Source: Lineus longissimus (lineage: Eukaryota; Nemertea; Pilidiophora; Heteronemertea; Lineidae). From it: DNA of 64,000 bases. The position numbers and the translations under genes are program-made. The notes under the pieces are model-generated. The model was not told where the DNA came from, did not search any database, and saw nothing but the letters and a program-made list of their open reading frames with translations. The stretch spans positions 2,611,501 to 2,675,500 of the forward strand of contig NC_088310.1 of the NCBI RefSeq assembly GCF_910592395.1, given 5' to 3'. Every line of letters begins with the position of its first letter. Position 1 is the stretch's first letter. Below, piece after piece: positions 12,866-25,500 of the stretch.

Positions 12866-13990
12866 CAGTCACATGACAGATAACCCCCAACAAATTAAGC
12901 AATTGATCAATGATCAAGCTCCCCAGACAGACAACATACAATTAACCACACCATGCCTCATCTGAGAGGGCCATGATTGCAAAGGCCAGTGATATATAGT
13001 CATCAACGACATGATTGTGGGAATCAAAGCTGAAAAACTTGGCTCAAAAACCAGTATAAAATCTGAACCTGATATTTCATGAGAAGAATGGCTTTTCCCT
13101 CTGCCCTGCTTCATGTTATATTGCTTCAAATGATACGCAGTTTACTCATAACTAATGAAATCTGTTTTGACGCCTCAGATTTACACAAACTGCTTCAAAG
13201 CTTGTCCAAAGGCAAATAGCTTTGACAAATCTATTACTGTCGATCTAAAAGATATTGCCTAAGGTGGTCCATAAATCCCTAATGTAAGAATTACAATACT
13301 GATAATCGGTCTTACATTTGAAACCTCAAAGCTAACACAGAATTAACGGATAGACCTCTGGACACAAAAGGCTCAATGTTTAATGCTGGCTAAGGAAGAG
13401 AACTAATGCAGCTATTTTAATTAAAGGAGGGAAAGTTCCCTTCAGAAGACGTTCAGCACCAGCTATATATACGAGGTCTTAATGGAGTCAGAGTCTGAGC
13501 TCAGAATTGCATTTTTACTGTCATATACCAGTATTTGCTAATATTAAGACTTTCAGCATCAGTATCAGTAAATCTTCCATTTTTTGTGCCTTTATCTTTG
13601 AGATACGCGAAAAGTTCTGGGAAAACATTTTACGTAATTTCTTTTGCCTTGCTGATAAAAAATATAGGCTTCAACCTGAAGTGGCACAGTCAGAGAGGTT
13701 CCAGGATGATGATTTAATCCCAGACAGTAGCCCTTAAGCAACAGACACACAGAGTACTGGAGATCATTTTGACTTATCCCTGTCTCGCCATCCACTGCAC
13801 TGTACTTTAGGTATTTGGTCTAAACTTAAAGGGAGACTATAGACAGAAGCCAGGAGGGTAAGACTAAGTTACACAAAGTTGCCAACAGGGGTCTAACCTA
13901 TCTTAAAGTACATCGAAACTATTCACGCTTGTACAACGAATATATTTGTCACTGAATCAACTCCAGGCCATGAACTGTTGTATAAGTTAC

Positions 13991-14043
13991 CTGAAGACCA
14001 CTAATTTGATCCTCCAGGTCCCGCCTATAGTCCACCTTCCTTC
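13991..14043 (-). CDS. Possible small coiled-coil exon
   Basis: A 53-nt minus-strand segment lies between an acceptor ending TTTGAG and a GTAACT donor, phase 1 to 0. It encodes RKVDYRRDLEDQISGLQ, which looks like a coiled-coil fragment. The segment is short and the acceptor is only fair, so chance is possible. It lies just downstream, on the same strand, of the hendecad-like repeat at 14.35-14.99 kb. Confidence 0.2.
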
Positions 14044-14349
14044 CTCAAAGATCGTAAAAAACATCATCACCTTCCCCTCCCACAAGACTCCGTATTTTAC
14101 TTTGGTCAATTGGCCCGATATTGCAGAACAAAGGTTGGTGTCAGCTAACAGTACAAAACCTGCTTCAGGGAACTGCCACCGGAAACCAAACTACCAGGAA
14201 TCCATTGATCTGGAAGCCTTGTTGATTATCTTCCGCACTTCCTGCTGCTGTCCTGTGGTCAGCACTGCCCAAGGCAACAGGCAACATCATTCTACCACAT
14301 TTCAATTGCAGCGACAGAACGACAGTGCCTGGAACCCAGGAGACAGCCA

Positions 14350-14990
14350 AATGTATTGTAAAGATTCACGTTACCTAGGAGACGCCCAAAGTTTTTATCC
14401 ATCCATTGTTTCATGCCGCCAAAAGTCTTTATTTTTTATCGATCTGTTGTTTTACGCAGCGGCTTTATATCAAATGTCCTTTCCATTAGTTGCCATTAGG
14501 TTCTTTCACTGCAGCAGAAAGTCCAATCCATCTGTCACCGTACAAACAATAATGAAGCCAAATATCTCTCCACTGCTTTATACCGCCAAAGGTCTTGATA
14601 TTGATGTTTTGCGTTGAGCGACCAAGGATCACATGTATCTATGGCTTCATGGGTTCAAAGGGTCTTTTCAGTCTGTTGCTTCAATTCATAGGACCAAGCA
14701 TCTCATCCATCCCTTGTATCATGCAGCGAAAGGGACTACCTACCTGTTGCCTTATTAGATCATCCACCTGTTGCTTCATTGGAAGAAGGGTCTTACCAAT
14801 CTGTTTGTCCATGGGACCAAAGGTATTAATGGGACCAAGGGTATTAATGGGACCAAAGGTATTAATGGGACCAAAGGTATTAATGGGACCAAAGGTATTA
14901 ATGGGACCAAGGGTATTATCGACCTGCTGCTGTATAGGATCAAATGTATTAACAGGCAACCAACTTATCCATCTGATAATCAAATCTGAC
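14350..14990 (-). repeat. Degenerate 33-bp repeat with hendecad coding pattern
   Basis: On the minus strand one frame shows repeated 11-residue units of the type GPMxxQhxxhL, for example GPMDKQIGKTL, LPMKQQVDDLI and RCMIQGMDEML. More decayed copies (GGMKQWMDKNF, GGIKQWRDIWL) lie further down. Frame breaks separate some units. The block contains the younger 18-bp minisatellite. It may be a decaying exon for an amphipathic helix or just a repeat that happens to stay open; no family is recognised. Confidence 0.4.
14811..14925. repeat. 18-bp minisatellite, about six copies
   Basis: Six copies of ATTAATGGGACCAAAGGT occur with only A/G changes. Because 18 is a multiple of three, all frames stay open: GPINTF repeats on the minus strand, and GTKGIN or GPKVLM on the plus strand. 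The overlapping 155- and 166-codon open frames are largely produced by this array. Confidence 0.9.
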
Positions 14991-15069
14991 AAAAATAATG
15001 AAAATTGGACAGACAGGATGTCTGATACACTGGAGAAAAGATATCCAGCTACCACTATGTAATAGTTTT

Positions 15070-15260
15070 TTAGCGAAAATTTGATTATCATAAAAAAGTA
15101 TGAAGTTGAAAGCGTCAATTGATCGTCAAGTTCGGTTGTCACAGCAACATCATTTGAAGCCAAGTCATGCTCCGTGAGCACGGATTTCCAACCCAGTCAA
15201 AATCTGATTATCTTTAAAAAACGCTGGGAAATGAAGTTGAAAAGGTCATTTAATCCCAAG
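15070..15260. repeat. Diverged two-copy duplication, about 125-bp period
   Basis: AAAATTTGATTATCATAAAA at about 15076 recurs as AAAATCTGATTATCTTTAAA at about 15200. Both are followed by ATGAAGTTGAAA and a similar tail containing a (T)CACGCTCC-like phrase. Confidence 0.5.
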
Positions 15261-15639
15261 TGTTTGTAATACCATTACCCAGCGAGTCACGCTCCTAGAA
15301 GCTGGAATGACCTTTTCTTTATTAGCGTTGGCCAATTTCAATTATGCATCGGTGCCCACCAGCCAAGAGGGGCAGGGATGCGATCTAGTGACTCGTGCAG
15401 CTGATATATCCCATGATCCTCGCCATTATTCACTCGGAGCGACAATGCTGTGTCCGACCCATTGTTGGAAATCGATTGCCAGATGATCAAGTTGACAAGA
15501 TTGGCAACTAAGTAATCAACTTGGCACCCAAGGAACAAGATCCCACAGCCCTTTAATGTGCTCTAACGCACCCTGTTATAACGATGGGGATTGGACTTAT
15601 ATGGTCCATGGTTATATGAACATAATCTTCATCTAACCA

Positions 15640-16010
15640 CAATAGTCTAAGTAGTAGATCACTTGTACCATTACCAGAGATCTGTTGTTGCCTTGCTGAT
15701 GATAATCGAAATGATATCAATGTTATCATTATTGGTGATTCCACACCCGTTAAATCACCAGCTCTGTGATAATCTTATGGGAGGAGAATAGGCAGAAGCC
15801 ATTGATCATTACGCCTGCTATTGTCTTGCATAGAAATGAACAGTCCACAAGATAAGGTGACTTGTCCCACTTCTAGAGACCTGTTGCCTTTGGTGATTAT
15901 TGTAACAATATCAATATCATCATCATTGGAATATTGCACCTGTTAAATCATCAGATCAATAATAATCTTTCACAATGGGAGGACAGCCACTGGCGGATCA
16001 TTAGGTGTGA
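15640..16010. repeat. Diverged two-copy duplication, about 235-bp period
   Basis: A block with AGAGATCTGTTGTTGCC, a run of TGATAT/CAATRTTATCATTATTGG, CACCCGTTAAATCA and ATGGGAGGA (15655-15785) recurs in diverged form at 15877-15990. Overlapping short open frames are not supported as genes. Confidence 0.5.
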
Positions 16011-18447
16011 TATTGACCATAGAATAGAGCCGTCACATATGATTCCCTGAAATGGACAATCAATACCAGACAAATGACACACTTCTCATGAAAGATGCCG
16101 GTAGATGACTGTTCCACTATCTTCGATTTTTATCAACAGATCATCATATTCCTCCCACAAAAGCATCTATGGAGTGATATCTGGTTAGTCTAAACCAACT
16201 AAGATAACCTGTTGGAACACTAATCAATCTAAATATCTCCCCAGTGCAAATGCCAAGGCCAATCTCGTTAACAACAGATGGGTACACAAGATAGATTACA
16301 CTTGAATCTTTTGGAAATAAGCAGTAAAGATTTCCTTTTGATACTATGTTTTGCCAAGGACAAATCAAATTGGACTTTTGAAGCATTCATCGAAAAATAC
16401 AATGGGTTCAGTGCAGTTTGGTAAGATCCCTTGAAGCCAGGGATCAAACGTTGCGATTCTTTACTGTGGCGGTAATGTGATGGAAATGATTAAATAGATA
16501 AATGAAAAACAGAGTTTGGAAGTGCTAGGATAATGAATAGGAATAAGACAAAGATGGAGCAAAAGAAATTTGTTTTTGGGTTTGTTTATCATAGAAATTC
16601 CAAACTCTTGTAATAAAATGATTCCTACCAAGGTAAGCGGCGCTCGATGACATGCATCTCGTCAACTACAGATGGACACTAAAGAACAAAAACAAAACAC
16701 AGAATAAGAAAAAAACAACAAAATAAAAGTAAATAAATGAATAAATAAATACATTAGCACAACATGGACATACAGCAATGGTCAAAATCATGCTATCACC
16801 AAGTATTATAGACAGGGCTTGAGAATTTCATGCGGAAGTCTGCATATCAGCTGGCGCAACTACTAATGGTATTTGCATGTATAGTTTTTTATGATAGTAC
16901 CTTACTCCTAAACGAAGCAACACATTTTCCATCATGGACAGGATTCCTGTCACGTCCGCCCTAGCCAGATAAATAACCAACAACAGTATGCAATTACCAT
17001 GATTATAGAGCTGCTTGTCTTCTACCGCTAATCAATACAAACATCGCGGAGGAAAGATTATTCGCAAAGTTCTACCCTTATGAGTCTGTGGTAGCCATTC
17101 GTCTCTTTTAAAATGAAATGAGGAGTACCTTGGAGTTCAAGGATAGTGACTTATTTCCCTTGGAAAAGTTGATTATCTCAGCCAAATTTCTTTGAAATTA
17201 CCCAGGAATGTACTGGTAATATGAGATCGGTTAAAATTAGTTGATATTCTCTCACAGATACATCATAAAACTCAGATAACAGTAATTATTGTCTAACACA
17301 AAATCATCAAAGCCCTTCATAAGACATAAGGCCAATCAAAATGAAATATAGGTATTCTTATCACGCAATTTCTATCTGAATAAATATCAAACAGAAAATG
17401 AGACAAATCCACCCAAAGCCAATTAATTTGTTCAGTACGTGACGCTGAACATGATTTTCAAGGTGACCTCCTGAAACATAAACGGAAGTATCTTTTATGA
17501 GGTAATAAGAGATGATTTATGAAGTATCATGAATGAATATGCACTGATCATAAGGTGCATATGTTTGAGAAATTATTCATAACTGAGGAGGGGCATTGAT
17601 CATCAGTGTTCTTCAAATGATAACGGAGCAGTGTCAGAGAATACCAGATAGATATAGGAAATAGAAGGCCTTAATAGGGCCTAGGGAGTAAACATACATT
17701 TATTCTTAAAAGGTGAAACAACATTTTCAAAAGTGCGGAAATGACTCCAGGCCAAGATGTCAAACATTTTGATGAGACGTGTGGGAGGAATAGTGCTTAG
17801 AATAGAACACAAAATCAATATGAATATAATTCTTTACACTGAGTGGCCAAGAATTCTATTGCCATCTGCTTGTGACGTGTTCAGGTTTTCAATAGCAGTT
17901 CTTTCACGGACAACTGTATCCTAAACAACAGCTAGGCCACAAATGATACTTCTTAATCATTACATTGTGGTGCTTTCACTTTGATGAGGTACGCTGTGAA
18001 AGAATGAGTTCTGATGCTGGAGGCTCATCCAATGCCAAAGAGCATGACTGGTAGATTCATAAGACAAAGTTGAGTTATCTGTAGATTCAGCTATCTTGGA
18101 TCATCTTTTATGATAGAATATTCATATAAAACAGGGGAGGGGGCGTTTTTTATGCATAGCTTTACATAAATAAGTTGAAAACACCCTGAACCTTAGGAAT
18201 ATTTAAGGTAAATGACTATCCTCAACCTGTAGAGTACATGGGCAAGTTACATACTGAACCACGAAATCCTGACCAAGAGCTTGAACAATACTCGGTAAAC
18301 TGAATCAGGCTATTACTCAGTAAACAATATCCTGAACTGAATAACGGTACAAAATTATCACTTTTGAGAATGTCCCAATAGGCTGACCATAGCCACCACC
18401 ATTTTGGCTGGAAGTTGAAATCCTAAAGCAATTAGAGCTCTTTCAAA
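16011..18447. other. Stretch without recognisable gene
   Basis: No convincing exon is seen. An open minus-strand frame at 16144-16386 contains a hydrophobic stretch (VIYLVYPSVV) with weak splice signals and is left unassigned. An A-rich run lies near 16690-16755. Confidence 0.35.
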
Positions 18448-18536
18448 ACGAAGTGTATGCCAATTTCAAGGGTGGGAGTTTGTTCTTTGGTGTCCAGAGA
18501 ACAGTCTCCCATCCTCGACATTGGCATACACTTCAT
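18448..18536. repeat. Inverted repeat, about 38-bp arms
   Basis: The arm at 18448-18485 (ACGAAGTGTATGCCAATTTC start) is matched in reverse complement by 18499-18536, with about five mismatches and a 13-base loop. It would fold into a long hairpin. No flanking target duplication was recognised. Confidence 0.7.
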
Positions 18537-18653
18537 TCAGATTTCAAGTTCTACCGTAGACAAAAGGGTGGTGCCTTTGGTCAACCCTACAGGGCCACAT
18601 CTATCTGTTTCATGCTGGGGATGCCAAACAGCAGCAGGGCAAGAATATCTCAC

Positions 18654-18697
18654 TTCCAAGATCTGCCGCCAATGAAACAATTTCTTCTATCGTGTCA
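18654..18697 (-). CDS. Small internal exon, unidentified gene
   Basis: A 44-nt minus-strand exon lies between a good acceptor (TTCCTTATCCTAG) and a GTGAGA donor, phase 2 to 1. It encodes xDTIEEIVSLAADLGx, which reads like ordinary soluble protein. It probably belongs to the same gene as the exon at 19905-20014, but the phases need at least one exon between them, which I could not identify with confidence. Confidence 0.35.
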
Positions 18698-19674
18698 CTA
18701 GGATAAGGAAAATAACAGTTCAACATTGACATTGGAGAGGACATAAATAATGTAAGTGAGGTAGCTGAATGAAAAAAGAGCAATCGATCATTTAGCAATT
18801 TCCTGTTGCTTTCATGCCAAGCGGCACGGCTGCACTGAAATGGAAGATCTGTGACCAGTAAGTGGGCTGTAGTGATGGAAAAAGTTATTGGAGGATGGCG
18901 ACAGCTGTGAGGTAAAAAGAGGGACTGGTCACACATTGAGGGGTTGCACCTTGCTTGATTTGACAATTTTCTGACAATTTCATGTTGTACAGGACGACAA
19001 TATGACATGAGATCACGTGACAGGATGTCATCACGTGACTTCCCCTGGTGGAACCTACCTGTTGTCATTGATGTTGTTCTGTTGTTGCCAATTAGATGGC
19101 ATGCTAATATTTAGTTGTTGACAGTGTTAGCCTATAATGTTATACATGGTGAAAGTAGCATCCAGGGAGACATGGAGATGATTAGAAAAGCAATGAAAAT
19201 GACGTCAAGTGATGTATCTGCAGCCTATTCATATCTTACATACTCCTTCGGGAATATGTAGTATCACGACAATATATTTGCCATCACAACAAGAACAAGA
19301 ATTGGTATGCATGGTGAACATCGCTTGTGTGTCATCTTGGTTCAAGCATGATTGGAACCAACAAATTGAAAAAATCTGCATATTACATATATATTTATGT
19401 CACTTCAGCATGAACAAGGGTTTATATGCATCATGTACAGGGCTTCATATGTTATCTAGGTCTATGGAAGATTGGAACGAAGACCATGACAGAATTGATC
19501 ATCCAAGTGTGAACCCACATGTGCTGTTTAATAATAGATGATGTAACAAAGTAAACAATCAACCTGGAACATCTAAAATCAAGGTATAATTGATAAAAGT
19601 CAGTGGTAAACACACTAAAGCCAGATGAACTCCCTGGCAGAGCTCAAGCTTTCGTGAGTTTTTATCAACAATTG

Positions 19675-19812
19675 ACAAAAAAATTTTAAATTTTTTTTTC
19701 TTTTTCGGTTTTCAGCAAATTTGAGTAAGGCTGGCTTGCTGAATGACAAAAATTTTTTAATTTTTTTTTTCTTTTTCGGCAATTTTGAGTGCGGCTTGCT
19801 ATTAAATGACAG
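19675..19812. repeat. Two-copy duplication, about 70 bp
   Basis: AATTTTTTTTTCTTTTTCGG followed by AATTTGAGT and GGCTTGCT occurs twice, near 19688 and 19761, each copy next to an AATGACA motif. Confidence 0.7.
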
Positions 19813-19904
19813 AAAAAAATGAAAATGTTCAGTTAATAAAAAAGTCTCGCCAAATCACAGCAATGGATATCCCACTTTAAAAAGTGAACACTTTGATAAC
19901 TTAC

Positions 19905-20014
19905 CCCATGCTATCAGGCTATACTTGCCACTCAGGTCTGGTGGGTCCTGCAGCTTCAATGTTTCCCTACGCCATGAATATTTAAGAGCCTCATCCTCAA
20001 TCCAGGAAGAAGAT
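19905..20014 (-). CDS. Internal exon, unidentified gene
   Basis: A 110-nt minus-strand exon with a good acceptor (TTCATTGCAG) and a consensus GTAAGT donor, phase 2 to 1, 36 whole codons. The peptide includes WIEDEALKYSWRRETLKLQD and then PPDLSGKYSLIAW; the other two frames contain stops. Splice strength and composition make this one of the better exon candidates in the left 30 kb. The family is not recognised. The neighbouring candidate at 20693-20775 cannot splice to it without creating a stop. Confidence 0.5.
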
Positions 20015-20775
20015 CTGCAATGAAGAATTGTTATGAAAACTCGTCAAAGATTGTCAAAATGTAAACAAAAACAAAGGAGATTTGCCTTTGAACGATCACT
20101 GATTTGCACAGACCCAAAATGGGCTACAACATTCATCACGCTGTGATCAGATTGGCATTCCATAAAGTCCCCCCTCCCTGCCTATATATCTGTGCAACAG
20201 ACAAAAACTACATGAAATAGGCCTTTATTAGCTTGATCAGCCCAAAAGTAATTCCATTAGGTTCAGCTGGATCTGGAGTACCCTTAGCGAACGGAAACAC
20301 GTTAAAATCTAATGAAGAGGACAACGCATTCTCTCAGAGATTTTTGTCATTCGCTTGAACTACAGACTCATCAACAAATTATAAGCCGATTGTGAAATTA
20401 CTTTTTCTAAGGAGCAGCAGAAGGAGATGGGGGCTGTCTGATGAGAAAATAATCTTCAGGAAGGCAAGGCTGCCGCCATATCAGGGTCAAAACCAATGTG
20501 ATAATATCGAAGTGTTAGGACATTGTTGCATGAGCACCGATGCGGTGCACTTCATCCAAAAACGTCGAGTCAAACGAGCAAAATATCAAAACAAATTTTT
20601 ATGGATGAAGATTGTTAAGAAGTACAACTGATTCTCATGGGTATCGCACTAATCAGTGCTTGAGATCCATCAAGAAATAATAAGCTGATTACCAGATCGC
20701 TTTCACAGAAGATGATGACTTCTTTTTGCCGTCAGAATCTTTTCGCCGTTGTTGATCATGCTGGCTGTATTTCAT

Positions 20776-23700
20776 ATCCAGCTTTCATTTGATTGTTTTC
20801 GATCCACCTGGAAATGCCGGGTGAAGGTAGGTAGACTGGTGCAGTGACTCGGCTAAAATAGTAAGCCTCAGATGTCCTCAGGCGGTCAGACAGGACACTA
20901 GGAATTGACTGTCTTCCCGCCAGAGTGCAAGTATTCATATGATTGTGATATAATCATGATATTTGAAGCAATAGTTTTTGGTCTTGTTTGTTCTCTGTTG
21001 GTTAGCTATAAAATTGACATGTTGATTTGGAAATCATCATTGGCCTGTGCCTTATCTGGGACCTCACAGTGTAGCCCCTTGGTGGTTACCGTTTGCGTTT
21101 AAGCAGTGTTTAATTGAAGTCTGTCATGGCACCATGCAGTCAGAATATCAATCAATCGCCTTAGATGGTAATAGATGCTTAGAATTCAAGATGGCCACTT
21201 TGGCGACCATCTTGGATTCGATAAATGTTAATTAAAACGTTCAACTGGTTGTGACTGTCTACCACAAAGTTTCCATCTCAGATTTATTGCCATGCTATGT
21301 GACACACCACCATATGTTATCTTCACTTGAATGCACCATTTTTCAAAAGCCAGGACAACTCCCAGTACACTGCTTCTTCTAACTTTCCGCGCAATTAACT
21401 AACAACTTGATTACTCTGTAAATTAAATTCCGAGGATTTATGCGCTCTTTAATGTGTGGCGACAATCACGGAATCGAACCCTAAATTATTCATGCCGCAA
21501 TTTTAAAGATCATAAAGTTTTCTCTAATTTCAATTCTCTTGTTTAAATATTTGATACAAATCAGACTCTGAGGAGCGTTCAGAGTTAGTTAACAAGAATT
21601 CAGTGCAGACTCACTCACATTTTAATTCCGATCTGATGAAATCTGATTAGTAATAGAACTACCCTGAAAGCTTACTACAGTAGAATTAAACTCCGGCACG
21701 CACCGGCATCAGGCATTCCCAAGGAATTACTGACTGAGCATGATATCGACACTTATGACTTGAAGAACGCAAAAACAGCGCAATTCAATATTTTTTTCAA
21801 ATCCCTGTTTTCTAACTGATTCTGCTAAAATGAACCAGGAACACTACATCCGGCCCATCAGGTAATTGGCAATTCAGATTACCCAACAGCATGGTTGACA
21901 GGAAGTGACTGGAAGGGGAAGAATCATCAAACGTGCCAATTCACCAGCATGTAATTTTCAATAACCATGCAAATATCTGCTCAGGTAGATCATGTACATG
22001 CAGTTCTCCTTCCTTGCTAGAGTGGCCAGAGTGGAAAAATGGTCCAGTGGAACAAGCCCTTTAATCTCATACGAAAACCAACGAATTCATCTTATGATAT
22101 TTTTCCTGAAGATTTTTTCCAGCAAACTATGCATAAATGTCGCAGGAAATATAACTTAAAATAACTTTCTATCAAGTCTCATGCATCTTTGTAATTCAAT
22201 AACAACAATGAAATGAATTAACAATGAGATATTGATTGAACATGTAGTGACTCCTCTGAGAACGTGGCTGAGCAAAGGTCAAGTGAAATTGAAAGCTTAA
22301 AGAATCAAGAATGACATGAGAGTATTGGGGGGGGGGGGGGCTGTCAGAACCACCACTGTCCATGGCGAGTTGGGACAGGTGATCGAATGCTGGATAGGCA
22401 ACACTCCGTGGGGCCACAGAACAACACTTGTTGTCAAGTCTTTCGATGGTGGAATTACACAGAAACAGACCAAAAACAAGGAGAAGATCCGCACCGAGGC
22501 TGAACTTAGGTGGACCTGAAGGAGTTGCCAAAGATTGACAAAAGTTGCGTGGATTTGCAGCTCATCTATACTTCAGTCAGAGTGGAAGGGAAAACGTATG
22601 TAGAAAGTGAAGAATTAAATAAGTACTTAACTCACACAATATGAAAATTTACGTCCAAGTGTCCAATGAGCACATGAAGAATTCAATTTGTGCTTTTGAT
22701 CAAATTTAACGTGAAATGTATACAATAATTCTCTTAACAACCACGACCAGGCGATATGAACTAACTAAGCCAATCAAGAGTCCGCTTGAGGCAGAAAATT
22801 AACAATTCCACTTATGTACCAACCTATCTTTATCCAGCACGATCCCAGATACTGGGTATAAATGGAATTATGCCGCATTCATCAGCTGCAATCAGACATA
22901 TTCAAGCTAACCTAATCAAATAGATATTGTTTAGAGGTGCAATATGTAGGTCTGGTTCTGGAGTGTTTATACCGACCAGATTCATGTTTGTAGCAATTTC
23001 GAAAGTAAGGCAGATTCATAGTTAACCCACACACACAGGCTACCAGCAAGAAATAATAAAGACTAGTCTTTATTACTTCTTGCTGCCGACAGCCTTAATA
23101 GTGCCAACTCACATGGGATCCATCTCTGACTGAGGTCCTCGCCCCGTACTGCTCTGGTCATGACTGTTAAGGGGGCCTTCATTAACTATCCTGATGGTCT
23201 GCGTTAACGGTCATGGAACATGATAGGGAATGAAATAGATCTGCCAAGCCAAGGATTCAGGTAAATGAGTTCAAGGATTTGGGTAAATGAGTACATAGTC
23301 CATCAACAACTTCATGTGGTTTATGACGTCTAGAAGAGAGATCAGGGTTAGATCTACAGCGAATCTGAGAACTCTTTTCAGTATGAATGATATACTGCAG
23401 CTATTTCTTATATAACATTTACTATCTTAGGTGGTACAGTATGGCTAATTAGGGTGCACGCTGTCATGTTATTACAAAACTCTCCTAAAATGGCAAGTAT
23501 TTTGTCTGTAACCTGGGATTCACCCCGTCTAATCATTAGTTCCACACTTTACATCAAACTTCATAAACAATGGATGGTGTGTCCGCAACCCCAGTACAAA
23601 CTCATAATGGAGTATACGAAATCATGAATAATTGAGAAAAGTTTTTTACAATTGTGGTATCAAAATGGTTCTGTTGCATTTCCATTTGGTTATAATGAGG

Positions 23701-25500
23701 CTGTGTCAGAGCGGCGCAGTTGCTATATCGATGTTTGAAATAAACATCAGCACATGTCACCTCAGGTCATACGTTGTGACTTCCAGTTCCATTGGCGCAC
23801 ATCTTTATGTGAATAAAAAAGTTTAAATCTTTATCTTTTCAGTACCCTGCTCACATATATACAAATTCAACCAGAAATTAACAACCCCCCATATACCTCT
23901 CAATGTGATGCAAGTACTAAGTAAATGACACAGCATGCTCACAACAGTTGACATTTACATCAGCAACTAATAACTTACACATAGCTGGAAGTCAATATTC
24001 TCCACAAATATCTTGCAAACTTTAAAGGGGTACGCCGTTCATAATTGAATATCTGTCTACCCAATGGCAATGCTGACATTTTCATTTAGTCCGTTTACGC
24101 AATTGGACATATATTCAAATTCAGTTACATTTTTACAAATTTTAAATATTTCTACAAACAGTGTAGGTCTTTAAACATTCCATGAATACCGCACATTAAT
24201 CAAGATCACCTCATTAATTTCTCACGTTGCTGAAAAAAAACTGACTTTGTACCCACTCCTGCTAAGTATTCCTAGTCAAATAATTATTAATTACTCCTGA
24301 TTTTGCAGCAATATCCATCACATCCAAAAAACTCTAACTAAACCAGGAAATCCTCCATTAATCATGTACCCGCATTGCAACAGTCTTGACCACCTAATCT
24401 GCAAGAATAGATCACCATCATAATCATTAATTAAAGTATAAATAACTACTTAATGTGCTTGCTGGACTTTTTTCACGTTTGATGACGCAATAAAAAAGGA
24501 ATTGGGTCAAATGAAGATACCAGATGGCTTCAAGAAGTCATCCTTCATGTGGAATTCCCTGATTTTCTGCTTCTGATTCCCAGGACATAATAGAAGAAAT
24601 TGATGCTCAGATTTCACAAAAGGCAGACAATAGTGTTCAATTGAACAACCAGTCTGTCTCAACCTGTCAATCTCGCAGCGACATGCGACTCATTTTGCCA
24701 TGGCAGGTCACATATGCTCAAATGAATCTGTAAGTGAGTGTCCGCCTTCCGGATATGCCGGAGATGACTGTCTAATCGAAATTTGAATCACAAATTATAG
24801 TTGTTGGAGTGTTGTTGGCCGAATCATGATGGGAGGGAGGCTTATGTTGACAAATCCAGATTGGCGTGGTTGCCCCACACAGCATCGCTAACACCTGTTG
24901 AACCAAACTAACCTACAGAGGTAGGGCAGTTGGTCTTTAAGTACTCAAATTTAGATTTGAAAATATTACCAACATACAGTTACTGACATTTAAGTAGGCT
25001 TGATAGTTCTATAGGCATAGGCGGCCGACAAATGTACAACAGATGGACACCTGTTCTTCAAACCAAACATACAGGGGTGTACCTCAACAAGTGCACATGG
25101 GCAATGATACTCTGTTTGTAAAAAATTGGAAAATGTGAACTCAAATTTGCACACATTTCGAATTACTTAGTCTTATGTGTGGAAACTGACTGAATGTACG
25201 ATGCCGCTATGTGGACAAATACAAATATAACAGACGCCAAGTTTTGGTAAATTTGGATACAAACGGTAAACCAAACTGCACTACGACAAGTTTCACTTCC
25301 ATTTACCTTAGCGACAAGAAAGTAAAATGAACACCAACAGCACAGGTCATGCTCAGTTTTACACTTGAAGTTAGAAAATTGACAATTGAAATCTGACACT
25401 GACACAGGTACAGTATAGTTAACACATAGTAGGCCTACTAAAGCACCGCAGATATAGACACTATGTTGTGAAAGAGTTGTTGTACAAGAGTAACACCTAC
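20776..25500. other. Stretch without recognisable gene
   Basis: AT-rich, with a G14 run at 22327-22340 and a 40-bp palindrome at 23045-23084. An open plus frame at 22316-22519 is not assignable. Nothing else is supported. Confidence 0.35.
23045..23084. repeat. 40-bp near-perfect palindrome
   Basis: AGCAAGAAATAATAAAGACT is followed directly by its reverse complement with one mismatch, so there is no loop. Such cruciform-capable sequences can be MITE remnants. No target duplication was seen. Confidence 0.85.

Noticed and set aside
13946-14617. 223-codon plus-strand open frame
   Set aside because: Composition is unlike a folded protein, there is no family resemblance, and it overlaps the degenerate repeat block, which keeps several frames open.
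14595-15181. Overlapping 155- and 166-codon open frames on opposite strands
   Set aside because: Both owe their length to the in-frame 18-bp minisatellite. The minus-strand pattern is reported as a repeat, not a gene.
20693-20775. Possible minus-strand start exon (MKYSQHDQQRRKDSDG..) with a GTAATC donor
   Set aside because: Its end (TG in phase 2) joined to the best neighbouring exon at 20014 makes a TGA stop, and the acceptor/donor evidence alone is weak.
22316-22531. Open frames on both strands beside a G14 run
   Set aside because: No splice sites, start context or family match could be seen; the G run alone extends the frames.
24690-24741. Possible small plus-strand exon between CTCGCAG and GTAAGT
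   Set aside because: Two frames are open with no distinguishing protein pattern, so it cannot be told from chance.
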